DNA of 64,000 bases from Piscinibacter sp. (lineage in GTDB: Bacteria; Pseudomonadota; Gammaproteobacteria; Burkholderiales; Burkholderiaceae_C). The stretch is taken from the NCBI GenBank assembly GCA_019635485.1, contig JAHBZL010000009.1, positions 1 through 64,000 on the forward strand, written 5' to 3'. The position numbers were made by a program, and so were the translations under genes. Below the pieces are notes generated by a model that was given only the letters and a program-made list of their open reading frames with translations, was not told where the DNA came from and ran no database searches. Positions 1 through 8,502 of the stretch are shown here, in pieces; within the stretch, counting starts at the first letter, position 1; each line of letters opens with the position of its first letter.

Positions 1-6
1 AACACC

Positions 7-462
7 ATGAGCAGAATCTCGATCTCGCTGCAACGGGCCGGGCTCGCGCTGGCCACACTGCTGGGCACGGCACTCACGCTCGATGCGCACGCGGCCAACT
101 CGCCGCTGCCGCGCGAGAAGGCCGTCGGCGTCGCGTCGTTCGTCTCGGGCGGCGTCTCGCTGCAGTCCTCGCAGGCCTTCAAACGCGCGTTCCGCGACTA
201 CCCGCTCGTGATCCAGCTGTTCGAGCAGGACCACGGACACGATGTCTACACGGCCGACGCGCGCGTGCGCATCGTCGATGCGCAGGGCCGCCAGGTGCTG
301 GAGGAACGTGCCGACGGCCCGTTCATGCTGGTGCGCCTGCCGGCCGGCGAGTACCGGGTCAGCGCGACGCTGGGCGGCCGCTCGCTGGCGCCGCACGCGG
401 TGCACGTCAGCGAACACGGCCATGCGAACAGCGTGTTCGTGTTCCCCGCCCACACCGGTTGA
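7..462 (+). CDS. Secreted hypothetical protein with carboxypeptidase-regulatory-like fold
   Basis: This 151-residue protein begins with a Sec-type signal peptide (hydrophobic residues about 11-26, likely cleavage after DAHAA). The mature part is about 120 residues and alternates beta-strand-like segments. The tract ADARVRIVDAQGRQVLEE followed by LPAGEYRVSATLGG resembles the carboxypeptidase-regulatory or transthyretin-like beta-sandwich in which a structural domain rides on exported proteins. No catalytic motif is visible. It probably sits in the periplasm or is secreted; partner and function are unknown. It stands alone on the plus strand and its stop abuts the stop of the convergent VOC gene. 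The window edge leaves only six bases upstream, so promoter and RBS cannot be judged. Confidence 0.75.
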   Translation: MSRISISLQRAGLALATLLGTALTLDAHAANSPLPREKAVGVASFVSGGVSLQSSQAFKRAFRDYPLVIQLFEQDHGHDVYTADARVRIVDAQGRQVLEERADGPFMLVRLPAGEYRVSATLGGRSLAPHAVHVSEHGHANSVFVFPAHTG

Positions 463-906
463 TCAGGCCTCGAACAGCGCCGTGTAGCGGCGCTGCATCT
501 CCTGCGGCGACACCTGCTCGATCGAATGGCCGATCAGCCAGGTGTGGCCGAACGGGTCGCGCAGCCGGGCGCTGCGCTCGCCGTAGAACTGGTCCGCCGG
601 CGCCATCAGCACCTGGGCGCCGGCCGCGGCCGCCGCGGCGGTGACCGCGTCGCAGTCGTCGACGTGCAGGTGCACCGAGGCGCCGATGTCCGCATCGCCG
701 GCCGGTGGGTTCAGGCCGAACTCGGGGAAGGCGTCGGACAGCATCAGCACCGCCGGACCCAGCTGCAGCTCGGCGTGACCGACACGGCCGGACGGTTCGA
801 CCAGGCGGAAGCGCTCGGTGGCTCCGAAGGCGCGGCAGTAGAACTCGATCGCGGCGGGCGTGTCGCGCACGCGCAGATAGGCGAACACCTCGTGGACGAC
901 GGGCAT
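463..906 (-). CDS. VOC family protein (glyoxalase/PhnB-like)
   Basis: A 147-residue protein starting MPVVHEVFAYLRVRD. It shows the paired beta-alpha-beta-beta-beta layout of the vicinal oxygen chelate superfamily: an N-terminal half (AIEFYCRAFGATERFR) and a C-terminal half with VHLHVDDCDAV and the RDPFGHTWLIG signature near the end. This PhnB-like subgroup covers metal-dependent lyases, dioxygenases and antibiotic-binding proteins, so substrate cannot be assigned. The frame stays open upstream, but that part is arginine-rich antisense-like peptide, so the ATG at 904-906 is preferred. It is convergent with the preceding secreted protein and lies downstream of the AraC regulator in the same direction, with a 73-bp gap. 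Confidence 0.85.
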   Translation of the reverse strand: MPVVHEVFAYLRVRDTPAAIEFYCRAFGATERFRLVEPSGRVGHAELQLGPAVLMLSDAFPEFGLNPPAGDADIGASVHLHVDDCDAVTAAAAAAGAQVLMAPADQFYGERSARLRDPFGHTWLIGHSIEQVSPQEMQRRYTALFEA

Positions 907-979
907 GGCGGCTCCTGGGATGCGGGCATCGACGGCGTGCAGCCTAGCGCGCCGCGCCGCGGCCGTCTTGCAGATTCCT

Positions 980-1819
980 TCACTCCGCCGCCGCGGGCAC
1001 CGGCAAGTGCCGGGGCTGGTCCGCACCTGCCGGCGCGTAGGCCGACGGGGCCACGCCGGCGAAGCGGCGGAACTCGTTCGCGAAATGCGCCTGGTCGGCA
1101 TGGCCGGTCGCCAGGGCCACGGCCGAGAGCGCGGAACCCGGTGCCGCCGCCAGCAGGTCGAGCGCACGGTTGAAGCGCAGCACACGCGCATAGCGCTTTG
1201 GCGTCAGCCCCACCTGGGCGTGGAAGCGCGCGACGAAGCGCGTCACGCCCAGCCCGCTGAGTGCGCGCAGGGCCTCGATGCGCGGCGGCGTCGGGGCCCT
1301 GTGCAGGGCGCGCAGCACGGCGGCGACCAGCGGATCCCCCTCGGCGCGCTGCGCCGCGGGCTCCAGTGCCTGCGCCAGCAGTTCGAGCCGGCGCGGCGGC
1401 GACGGTTCATCGCCCAGCCGCTCGCGCAGGCCGGCCCAATGGCCGGGAAAGCCACCGGGAAAGCCGCCGGAGAAGTCGGCCAGCGCCACGCTGCACCCGC
1501 CGGCTTCGATCGCCGCGCCGCCGAACAGGGCCGCCGCGCCGCCGGGCCGGAAGTGCACGCCGACCACGTCGGCCGCGCCGCCGGTGGCGCGCAGCGTGGC
1601 CGCGAGGCCGGCGCCCTGGAACACGCCGCCACGCAGCCGCACGATGCGGCCGGCCGGGGCGCGCAGCACCGCATCGTCGTGCAGCGGGATCACCAGGTCG
1701 GCGCAGCCGGACGGCAGCAGCCACTCCAGCCGGTGCGGCAGCGCCGCGCGCCGCGAGGCCCAGAGGTGGTCGACGTGGCGCGCGAGGGGGCCTTGCGGCA
1801 CGAGCTGCCAGAAGCTCAT
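980..1819 (-). CDS. AraC family transcriptional regulator
   Basis: A cytoplasmic DNA-binding protein of about 279 residues. The N-terminal half (FWQLVPQGPLARHVDHLWAS...LEWLLPSGCADLVI) matches the sensory domain of AraC regulators that carry a DUF6597-type module. The C-terminal 100 residues hold two helix-turn-helix units: LSGLGVTRFVARFHAQVGLTPKRYARVLRF, then ALATGHADQAHFANEFRRFAGVAPSAYA, the standard AraC signature. An in-frame ATG at 1831 would add four residues; neither start has a clear RBS. It is divergent from the secreted HExxH protein (84 bp apart) and upstream of the VOC gene, either of which could be its target. The effector is unknown. Confidence 0.85.
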   Translation of the reverse strand: MSFWQLVPQGPLARHVDHLWASRRAALPHRLEWLLPSGCADLVIPLHDDAVLRAPAGRIVRLRGGVFQGAGLAATLRATGGAADVVGVHFRPGGAAALFGGAAIEAGGCSVALADFSGGFPGGFPGHWAGLRERLGDEPSPPRRLELLAQALEPAAQRAEGDPLVAAVLRALHRAPTPPRIEALRALSGLGVTRFVARFHAQVGLTPKRYARVLRFNRALDLLAAAPGSALSAVALATGHADQAHFANEFRRFAGVAPSAYAPAGADQPRHLPVPAAAE

Positions 1820-1902
1820 GCCGTGCACCATAGCGCAGTGGCGCCGCGGACGGCGCAGCACGCGGCGTGCGCGCGGCGGCGGCGGTGCGATGATCGCGCC
1901 CC

Positions 1903-2880
1903 ATGTTCCGAACGCTGCTGCTCGCCGGCCTGGCCGCCGGTGCCGTTGCGCTGGCGCCGCCGACCCGCGCCGCCGATCCGGTCCCGCCCGCAACGCGCGA
2001 TGCCTTGCAGGGCACCACCGTGCGCTTCGCCGACCGTGCACAGGGGCGCGCGGTGCTGGGTGCGGAGGACGACTGGACCCGCGCGACCTCGCCGCTGCAG
2101 CGCCGCCTGCTCGCGGGCCGGCCGGAGGGCGGGGCGCGCTTCCGGGCCGCGCAGGCCGCCTCCGCGCTGGCATGGACCCCGGCGGGGCGGGCACGCTGGC
2201 AGGCCGCGCTGGATCACATCGCCCCGGCGCTGAACCGGCTGCGCCTGCCGTGGCCGGACGAGATCCTGCTCGTCTCGACCGACGGGCGCGAGAGCGCCCA
2301 CCAGCCGCACACGCGCGGCCGCGCCATCATGCTGCCGCAGCGCTTCGAGCAGCAGGGCTACGCCGATGCCGAGGTGCTGGCGCACGAGCTGTGGCACGTG
2401 CTGTCGCGCCACCAACCGGCGCTGGCGCAGCGGCTCTACGCGCTGATCGGCTACGAGCCGGTGGCTGAACTCGAATGGCCGCGTGCCTGGGCCGGCATCC
2501 GGCTCGCGAACCCGGATGCGCCGCGCCACCGCCACGCCATGCGGCTGGCGATCGACGGGCGCGACACCTGGGTCGTGCCGGTGGTGGTGGTCGGCGAGGG
2601 CGGCCCGCACGAGACGCTGCTGGACCGCATCGAGCCGCGCCTGCTCGAGGTGCTGCCCGGTGCCGACGGCACGCCGACGCGCGCCCGCCTGCGCGACGGG
2701 CAGCCGGTCTGGCACGAGATCGACGCCGTGCCCGCCTTCCTGCAGCGCCTGGGCGGCAACACCGACTACACGATGGACCCGGAAGAGACGATCGCCGACA
2801 ACTTCATGTTCCTGGTGGTCGGGCGGCCGGTGCCGAATGCGGGGTTGCTGGAGCGGATCCGGGGGGAACTGGGGCGGTAG
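1903..2880 (+). CDS. Putative secreted zinc-metallopeptidase-like protein (HExxH)
   Basis: A 325-residue protein with a signal peptide (hydrophobic core about residues 4-18, cleavage probably after TRAA). Its centre carries AEVLAHELWHVLSR near residue 165, a HExxH zinc motif (His-Glu-Leu-Trp-His), preceded by GRAIMLPQRF and followed by a long conserved-looking tail ending MDPEETIADNFMFLV, where a glutamate could be the third zinc ligand of a gluzincin-like site. No assignment to a named peptidase family was possible from sequence alone. It is expected in the periplasm or outside the cell. It is divergent from the AraC gene. Substrate is unknown, and the enzymatic role rests only on the motif. 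Confidence 0.7.
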   Translation: MFRTLLLAGLAAGAVALAPPTRAADPVPPATRDALQGTTVRFADRAQGRAVLGAEDDWTRATSPLQRRLLAGRPEGGARFRAAQAASALAWTPAGRARWQAALDHIAPALNRLRLPWPDEILLVSTDGRESAHQPHTRGRAIMLPQRFEQQGYADAEVLAHELWHVLSRHQPALAQRLYALIGYEPVAELEWPRAWAGIRLANPDAPRHRHAMRLAIDGRDTWVVPVVVVGEGGPHETLLDRIEPRLLEVLPGADGTPTRARLRDGQPVWHEIDAVPAFLQRLGGNTDYTMDPEETIADNFMFLVVGRPVPNAGLLERIRGELGR

Positions 2881-3140
2881 GGGGCTCGGCGTCGCAGCGC
2901 GCGGTCTCTTGAACGCCGGACCTGAGCGGCCGAATTCGGCCAATGGCTGACCTAGGCGGGCGGCGGCAAAGTACTTGCTCAAGAAACTGAACTGAGTCAC
3001 TCGCTGCAGGCGGCTGGATGGCCGCCACTCCCGACACCGCGCGCTTGGTGGCCCGCCTCCTGGCCGTCGGGCCGACCGTCGAGACCGGACGCTCGACTGC
3101 TAATCAGCCGTAAGCTGGTGTGGACTCACCCTGCGGCCCT

Positions 3141-3572
3141 TCACGCGGGCCTCCGGCAGCACGGCTTGCGAATATCGTCGCCGCAAGGCCCACGGCACCG
3201 CCAATATCGCCGCCGCCGCGCGCGACCCGCAACGACTTCCGCCACGGCGAGAAAGTGGCCTTCGACGCCGATCGCGGCCCAGCGCGCGCCGACGCTGAGG
3301 CCGCCGTCTGGCGTACGCCAGAGCGCGTCGGCCACCAGCAGGGCCAGTACCAGAGCGGACAGCCAGCGCCCGCCGTCGTGCAGCAGGCTGCGCGTCAGCC
3401 AGGCGTCGCGCCAGGGAAAGCCGACGTGGCCGCCGACCCAGCTCGAAACCGGACGGTCGAGGCCGCTGGCATCCCAGGCCAGCAACAGCGCGAGCGCGCC
3501 GAGCGTGCCCCAACGGTCGCGCAGCAGGAGATCCGGCCTCGTCGCCGCGACGGCAGAGTTCGAGGCACTCAT
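3141..3572 (-). pseudogene. Truncated PAP2-family membrane phosphatase remnant
   Basis: The start codon overlaps the eptA stop by 4 bp (ATGA), the arrangement of a coupled eptA-PAP2 operon. The first 90 residues look like the N-terminus of a PAP2 lipid phosphatase: a hydrophobic helix GTLGALALLLAWDASGLD, then VGFPWRDAWLTRSLLHDGGRW and a second helix LSALVLALLVADALW. After residue 95 the frame degenerates into arginine- and cysteine-rich peptide and stops at 143 residues. The PAP2 catalytic signatures (KxxxxxxRP, PSGH, SRxxxxxHxxxD) do not appear, and I could not recover them in the other minus-strand frames down to 2881. The gene is therefore probably inactive. The 260 bp beyond it hold no gene I recognise. 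Confidence 0.6.
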
Positions 3573-5272
3573 GGCGTGGACGTCGGACGCGACGGGCGGC
3601 AACGGGCGCCGAGGTCCCAGTCGGCCGTGTAGGCCGCGGTGCGCACGTCCAGCATGCCGAGCACGGTGTGGAACAGATGGTCGTGCGCTGCCGGCGCGGC
3701 GGCGCGGCGCTGCAGGCACGCAGTGTCCAGGCCCTCGCGTGCCGGCCAGCCGGCCGACCACCACAGCGTCATCGGCACCCGGGTCTGCTCCGACGGCGCA
3801 ATGGCGTACGGCATGCCGTGCAGGAACAGGCCGTTCTCGCCGAGCGATTCGCCGTGGTCGGAGACGTAGAGCATCGCGCTGTCCACGCGATCGGACTGCT
3901 GCTGCAGCCGCGTGATCAGGCTGGCCAGCAAGTGGTCGGTGTACAGCAGCGCGTTGTCGTAGGCGTTGACGATCTGCTCGGTGCTGCACGGGCGCAGGTC
4001 GTCGCTCTCGCACACCGGGCCGAACTTCGCGAACGCCGGCGGATAGCGGCGGAAGTACGAGGGGCCATGATTGCCCAGCATGTGCAGCACCCAGACCTGC
4101 GTGCCCTCGGCCTTGGCCAGGCGCTCGTCGAGGCCAGCGAGCAGCCCCTCGTCCAGGCAGCGCCCGCCCTCGCACAGCCCAGGCGGGTCGAGGTCCAGCA
4201 CGCGGTCCTGCGGCAGGCCGTCGCACACGCCCTTGCAACCGCTCTGGTTGTCGCGCCAGTGCACCGCCACACCGGCCCGCGCGAGCAGATGCAGCAGTGA
4301 TTCGGTGCCGCGGATGCGGTCCTCGTCGTAGTCGCGGCGGCCGATGGGCGCGAACATGCAAGGCAGGGAGGTCTCGGTGTTGGTGCCGCAGGCGTCGACG
4401 ACCGGGAAGTTCAGCACCGGCAGGCGCGCCAGTTCCGGCGTGGTCTGGCGCGCGTAGCCCGAGAGGCCCCAGTTGGCGGCGCGCGCCGTCTCGCCCACCA
4501 CCAGCACCAGCACGCGCGGCTTGGTGCCGGCGGTTGCGGTGGCCAGCACCGCGTCCTCGCCCAGCGGCTTGCGTGGCTGGGTCGTTCCGCGCGCGTCGCG
4601 CGCCAGCACGGCACCGGTGGACCACACGAGGTTGGCCGGCGTGATCAGGTAGCGCATTTCCTTGTGGTTGCGCATCAGCGAAGCCAGTGGCTTGAACAGC
4701 GCCACCAACACGCCGATGCTGACAAGCGCCGCGAGGCTCACGGCAGCGGTGCGGCGCAGCAGCGCGCGGCTCCAGGGGCGCGGCTCGATGGGCACGTGCC
4801 ACAGCAGCAGCAGCGGCAGGCCGGCGTACAGCCCGAGGTGCGCCGCCAGACTCCAGGACCAGAGCTCGCGCGCCTCGGCCACATCGGTGCGCAGCACGTT
4901 GCGCAGCATCGTCGGATCGAGGTAGACGCCGTAGGCCTGCATGAACCAGCCGCCCGATGCCGCGGCCACCACCAGCAGCGCCACCAGCGGCTTGATCGTC
5001 CAGCGGTTGGCCACCAGCAACAGCAGCAGGAAGTGCACCCCGAAGAGCAGCACGCCGAGTGCGAACGTGAAGGCCCAGGTGCCCGGCGTGGACAGCGCCC
5101 GGCCCTTCAGCGCGGCGCCGAAGAACAGCCCGTTGGCGGACAGCACCCAGAACAGGCTCGCGGCAGCGGCCACTTGCTCGACGGTGGCCGACAGCCTGCG
5201 GGGCGGGAAGGCGGAGTTCGACACTTCTTGAACTGGCCAGGCGGGCCATGGCTCGGCCGGGGCCGCGCTCAC
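3569..5272 (-). CDS. eptA: Phosphoethanolamine--lipid A transferase
   Basis: A 567-residue inner-membrane enzyme that moves phosphoethanolamine from phosphatidylethanolamine to lipid A, lowering surface charge and usually polymyxin sensitivity. Five hydrophobic segments fill residues about 33-195. The periplasmic sulfatase-like domain starts at KPRVLVLVVGETARAANW (metal ligand Glu about 261). ACGTNTETSLPCMF holds the nucleophile Thr about 299, and YVSDHGESLGENGLFLHG supplies the distal metal ligands. Paired cysteines characteristic of the family are present. It precedes a broken PAP2 gene, and the upstream neighbours are a two-component system likely to control it. A GAAAG direct repeat about 215 bp upstream is a candidate regulator box. 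The symbol follows the family; the exact acceptor site is inferred. Confidence 0.93.
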   Translation of the reverse strand: MSAAPAEPWPAWPVQEVSNSAFPPRRLSATVEQVAAAASLFWVLSANGLFFGAALKGRALSTPGTWAFTFALGVLLFGVHFLLLLLVANRWTIKPLVALLVVAAASGGWFMQAYGVYLDPTMLRNVLRTDVAEARELWSWSLAAHLGLYAGLPLLLLWHVPIEPRPWSRALLRRTAAVSLAALVSIGVLVALFKPLASLMRNHKEMRYLITPANLVWSTGAVLARDARGTTQPRKPLGEDAVLATATAGTKPRVLVLVVGETARAANWGLSGYARQTTPELARLPVLNFPVVDACGTNTETSLPCMFAPIGRRDYDEDRIRGTESLLHLLARAGVAVHWRDNQSGCKGVCDGLPQDRVLDLDPPGLCEGGRCLDEGLLAGLDERLAKAEGTQVWVLHMLGNHGPSYFRRYPPAFAKFGPVCESDDLRPCSTEQIVNAYDNALLYTDHLLASLITRLQQQSDRVDSAMLYVSDHGESLGENGLFLHGMPYAIAPSEQTRVPMTLWWSAGWPAREGLDTACLQRRAAAPAAHDHLFHTVLGMLDVRTAAYTADWDLGARCRPSRPTSTP

Positions 5273-5485
5273 TGCGCGCCGAGAGGTCGTCGATGCGGCC
5301 CTACTCGGCTCGGGTCGACGAGTGCCAGCGCCTCGGGTGAGATCCGGAGTTGCGAGTGCAGTGACGGAAGTGCCGACCCGTCACGGGTCGAACGTGCAAG
5401 TGCTGTGAGCATCGGTCTGTCGGTCGGGGTGGCCTGGCGCCCCTCCCGATGAGTGGCCAAGCGGACCGCATCGTCGGCTCAGAAT

Positions 5486-5502
5486 ACTTTCTGAACACTT
5501 TC
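5486..5502 (-). promoter_or_regulatory. Candidate response-regulator box upstream of eptA
   Basis: On the minus strand this reads GAAAGT-GTTCA-GAAAGT: two identical hexamers separated by five bases, giving an 11-bp period. That geometry is typical of OmpR/PhoB/PmrA-class sites, where two regulator monomers bind one helical turn apart. It lies between the sensor kinase stop and the eptA start, about 215 bp upstream of eptA. Related repeats occur in front of the mipA-regulator-kinase operon. Binding is inferred. Confidence 0.4.
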
Positions 5503-5543
5503 CAAGCTGTCCAGGCGGCGATGCCGCAGCACGCGCGCTTCCC

Positions 5544-6971
5544 TCAGGCCGGCACTTGCTCGGCTGCGGAATGGGCAGGTCGCTCCAGCACCACGCGAAG
5601 CCCAGGCCGCGCCCGGCTCGCCGTCAACGTCCATCCATGGGCCTGTGCAATCTCCAGGCAGATCGCCATACCCAGCCCTGCGCCCTTGTCGCGGCGATGG
5701 GTGCCGCGCCAGAAGCGGGCGAACATGCTCGGGATCTGGTCCTCGGGTACGCCGGGCCCCCAGTCGCGCACGACCATCGAGGTGGTGTCCACTTCCACGC
5801 TCACAGCGGTGCCAGCAGGCGCGTGCTGAATCGCGTTCTCCAGCAGGTTCTTCACCAGAGTGAACAGGGCGCCACGGTCGGCCAGCCAATGGACGGCCGG
5901 GTTCTGCGGCGGCAGATCCAAGCGCACATGGGCCGCGTCCGCCATGCGCTGCAGGTAGCCCGCCGCGTGGCGCACCACCTCGTGCAGGTCCACGGTCGTC
6001 GGCCGATAGTTCTGCGCTTCGCTGGCCTCGGCCAGCAGCAGCAACTGCTGCACCTGCCGGCTCATGTGTTCGACATCCTGGAGCAACAAGCCGCCTTCGG
6101 GGGATGGGGGGGCCAATTCGACCTGTGCCCGAATGAGGGCAAGTGGGGTCTTCAGCTCGTGGGCTGCGGTGGCGAGGAATTCTTGCTGGGTGCGGTACCC
6201 GTGCTCCAGCCGTTCGAGCACCCGATTGAAGCTGTCGACGAGCGGGGCAATCTCACCCGGCACCGCACCCGTACTCAGCCGTACGTGCAGCGACCGGGGC
6301 GAAATCCCGGCGGCGGCGTCCGACAGCTGGTGAAGCGGCTTGAGGGCGTGCCGCAGCGTGAAGTAGACGAATGGGCCGAACACCAAGAACAGCACGAGCG
6401 TGAACAAGGTCAGGCCAGCCCCGGAGAACGGCAAGGCGAACTCCTGGTACATCAGCCGCAGGAACCGCTTGCTGATCGCGAACTGCACGTACCAGACCTT
6501 GCCGTCACGCTGCACGGACTCCGTGGCTCCGCGCATCTCGACACCCTCGTGCTGGAACTCGAAACGTCCGGGCCTCAGCCGGACCTCAGGGCCAGAAACC
6601 GGCCAGAAAGCCACATCCGGTGCCGAAGCCAGCACCACCTTGCCGGATGCATCCAGCACGCGAAAGGCAGCCTCCTGCTTCAGGCTTTCGAACAGTTGCT
6701 TCGCTTCTGCGTCGAAGTCGGCATCGGTGTCGCTGTCCGGTGAATCGGAGCCGATCCCGACGGGCATCCCGTCCTGGTCGAACCGGAGTTCGCCGGCGAG
6801 CTCCCTGGTGGTATCCGCCACGTCGAACCCGTACACCACGTCGCCCCGGGTGTACAGAACCGCGACCGCGGTGGCGACGATGAGCAGGATGCTCAGTACC
6901 GCGCCGCCGGCATAGGCGATAAGAATCTTGACGCTGAGGCTATTCAGCCACGCCATCTTCACGAAGCGCAT
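5544..6971 (-). CDS. Two-component sensor histidine kinase
   Basis: A 475-residue inner-membrane kinase. A first transmembrane helix (about residues 14-40) and a second (about 186-206) bracket a periplasmic domain of about 145 residues that contains a strongly acidic stretch (about residues 75-89). HAMP follows (about 207-260). HisKA has the phospho-acceptor His about 271 in AAHELKTPLALI. The ATPase domain shows NLLENAIQH, DWGPGVP and GAGLGMAICLEIAQAHGW. It is encoded directly after, and overlapping, its response regulator. An internal ATG at 6956 gives a 470-residue protein and is equally possible. The context (MipA-like protein upstream, eptA downstream) suggests an envelope or cation signal, as in PmrB/ColS systems. 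Confidence 0.92.
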   Translation of the reverse strand: MRFVKMAWLNSLSVKILIAYAGGAVLSILLIVATAVAVLYTRGDVVYGFDVADTTRELAGELRFDQDGMPVGIGSDSPDSDTDADFDAEAKQLFESLKQEAAFRVLDASGKVVLASAPDVAFWPVSGPEVRLRPGRFEFQHEGVEMRGATESVQRDGKVWYVQFAISKRFLRLMYQEFALPFSGAGLTLFTLVLFLVFGPFVYFTLRHALKPLHQLSDAAAGISPRSLHVRLSTGAVPGEIAPLVDSFNRVLERLEHGYRTQQEFLATAAHELKTPLALIRAQVELAPPSPEGGLLLQDVEHMSRQVQQLLLLAEASEAQNYRPTTVDLHEVVRHAAGYLQRMADAAHVRLDLPPQNPAVHWLADRGALFTLVKNLLENAIQHAPAGTAVSVEVDTTSMVVRDWGPGVPEDQIPSMFARFWRGTHRRDKGAGLGMAICLEIAQAHGWTLTASRARPGLRVVLERPAHSAAEQVPA

Positions 6972-7626
6972 AGCCCAGGCTTCTCACGTTGACGATCTTC
7001 TGACGCGAACCGATCGCATGCAGCTTCCGTCGGATTCGGTGCAAGGCAACGTCCAGTGCGTTGGGTGTGACGGCCTCGCTCAGTCCCCAGGCCGCAGCTT
7101 CCAGTTTCGAGCGTGGCACCGTGTTGCCGCCTTGACGTGCCAACAACAGCATGATCTGCATCTCCGACGCAGCGAGCGACACGCACTCGTCGCCGCAGTG
7201 AAGCATCCCGTGGGCGGGCTTCAGCAGCAGATCGCCGTGGCCCGGTTCGCTGGGCAGGGTCTCGACGGGCCGGCGCAGCAGGGCCCGGACACGCGCCACC
7301 AGCTCATCCATCGCAAACGGCTTGGGCAGGTAATCGTCTGCTCCGGCGTCCAGGCCTTCGACACGATCGTGAAGCGCATCGCGCGCCGACAGGACCAGAC
7401 AAGGGACGCCCAGCTCGGCCTCTCGCAGCCGCTTCAGCAACCTCAAGCCATCGCCGTCCGGGAGACCGCGGTCCAGGATCAGGGCTCCGTAGGAGACCTG
7501 CTGGAGAGCGGACCAGGCATTCTCGATGTTCTGCATGGGGTCGACGGCAATGCCCGCGGCATTCAGCCCGTTGATCACCAATCGAGCCAGTCGCTCATGG
7601 TCCTCGACCAGCAGGATCCGGTTCAT
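6940..7626 (-). CDS. OmpR/PhoB family response regulator
   Basis: A 228-residue cytoplasmic regulator. The receiver domain has the acidic pair in LLVEDHE, the phospho-acceptor Asp about 52 in ALILDRGLPDGDG, and the conserved Lys about 102 in DDYLPKPF. The C-terminal winged helix (about residues 130-225) ends with the typical TPNALDVALHRIRRKL and VRSLGYALR. A long open frame extends upstream, but the ATG at 7624-7626 is the receiver start and overlaps the mipA stop as ATGA. Its stop lies inside the start of the kinase gene, so the three genes are translationally coupled. It most likely controls its own operon and eptA through GAAAG direct repeats. Confidence 0.93.
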   Translation of the reverse strand: MNRILLVEDHERLARLVINGLNAAGIAVDPMQNIENAWSALQQVSYGALILDRGLPDGDGLRLLKRLREAELGVPCLVLSARDALHDRVEGLDAGADDYLPKPFAMDELVARVRALLRRPVETLPSEPGHGDLLLKPAHGMLHCGDECVSLAASEMQIMLLLARQGGNTVPRSKLEAAAWGLSEAVTPNALDVALHRIRRKLHAIGSRQKIVNVRSLGYALREDGVAE

Positions 7627-8402
7627 CAGAAGCTGTACATATAGCCCAGGATCGCCTGGCTCGTGCTCGAACGGTCCACGAGCGGGCTGGCCTTGATCTG
7701 CTTGGCCAGGCGGGTGATGCTCACATCGAGCAGCATCGAATGGTGCTGATCGAACTGGTACATGGTGCGCACGCCGACGTCGACGTTCATCGCGGCCTTT
7801 CCAACATGGGCGGCACGCTCGGCAGTGACCTCGGCGGCCCGGACGCCGTAGTAGTAGTCCACGACCTTCTTGTCCAACCAGTTTGCCGTGATGTAGGGGA
7901 CGACCATGGTGTTCTGCCCCAGTTGCCACTCCTTCTCAAGGCCCAGGCTGAACTTCCGGCCCTTGCTGTGGCCCGAGGCGTCGGCGGTCAATGCCGCACT
8001 GACATTGACGAATTCATTCTCCCACTCGACCTTCGCGCCGACCCAGAAGCCACCTTTGCGCTCGGTCATGCCTGCGAGGCTCGGTGCGTCCTTGGCCTTG
8101 TAGCCACTCGGATCGAACTCGCCGACGATGCCGAACCTGATCTCGTGGCCCTCGCCAAGGCGAAGGCTGGGCAGCTTCACTTCGAGCCCCAGCCCTTCGA
8201 ACTCCAGGTACTCGTTCTCGAAGCGAAGCAAGGGCACGACCTGGGTGTCCCGTTTGATGCCCTTGTAGGCATCCTTCTTGACGAGCACGCCAAGGCCCAG
8301 GCCCCATTGCGAACCCTGCGGATCATCGTGCCCTGCCTGCTGGGCAGAGGCGCCTGCGAGCGCGCCGCCCATGACGATGGCCAGCGCGAGCTGCCGGGCC
8401 AT
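7626..8402 (-). CDS. MipA/OmpV family outer-membrane protein
   Basis: An outer-membrane beta-barrel protein of about 258 residues with a signal peptide (MARQLALAIVMGGALAGASA). Family features include QWGLGLGVLVKKDAYKG near the N-terminus, alternating amphipathic strands, and a C-terminus ending in an aromatic residue (QAILGYMYSF) as expected for BAM-dependent insertion. MipA/OmpV proteins act as murein-hydrolase scaffolds or stress-responsive porin-like proteins; the role here is unproven. The start at 8402 gives a clean signal peptide; an ATG at 8453 would add 17 basic residues. It is the first gene of a coupled mipA-regulator-kinase operon, a common pairing in Burkholderiales and consistent with a regulator that controls its own operon. 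Confidence 0.85.
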   Translation of the reverse strand: MARQLALAIVMGGALAGASAQQAGHDDPQGSQWGLGLGVLVKKDAYKGIKRDTQVVPLLRFENEYLEFEGLGLEVKLPSLRLGEGHEIRFGIVGEFDPSGYKAKDAPSLAGMTERKGGFWVGAKVEWENEFVNVSAALTADASGHSKGRKFSLGLEKEWQLGQNTMVVPYITANWLDKKVVDYYYGVRAAEVTAERAAHVGKAAMNVDVGVRTMYQFDQHHSMLLDVSITRLAKQIKASPLVDRSSTSQAILGYMYSF

Positions 8403-8502
8403 GCCGAATCGCCGGATCGAAGCGCGTGAGCGCGGGTGGTGAAGACCTGCCATGTGAAGACCCGTGGTGTCGTTGTGGAGGCGCGATCTTCCTTGGCCGA
8501 CT

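Noticed and set aside
3141..5249. Continuous minus-strand frame running from PAP2 remnant through the eptA region
   Set aside because: The upstream part is a shadow of eptA in another frame; only the part after the ATG at 3572 looks like a protein.
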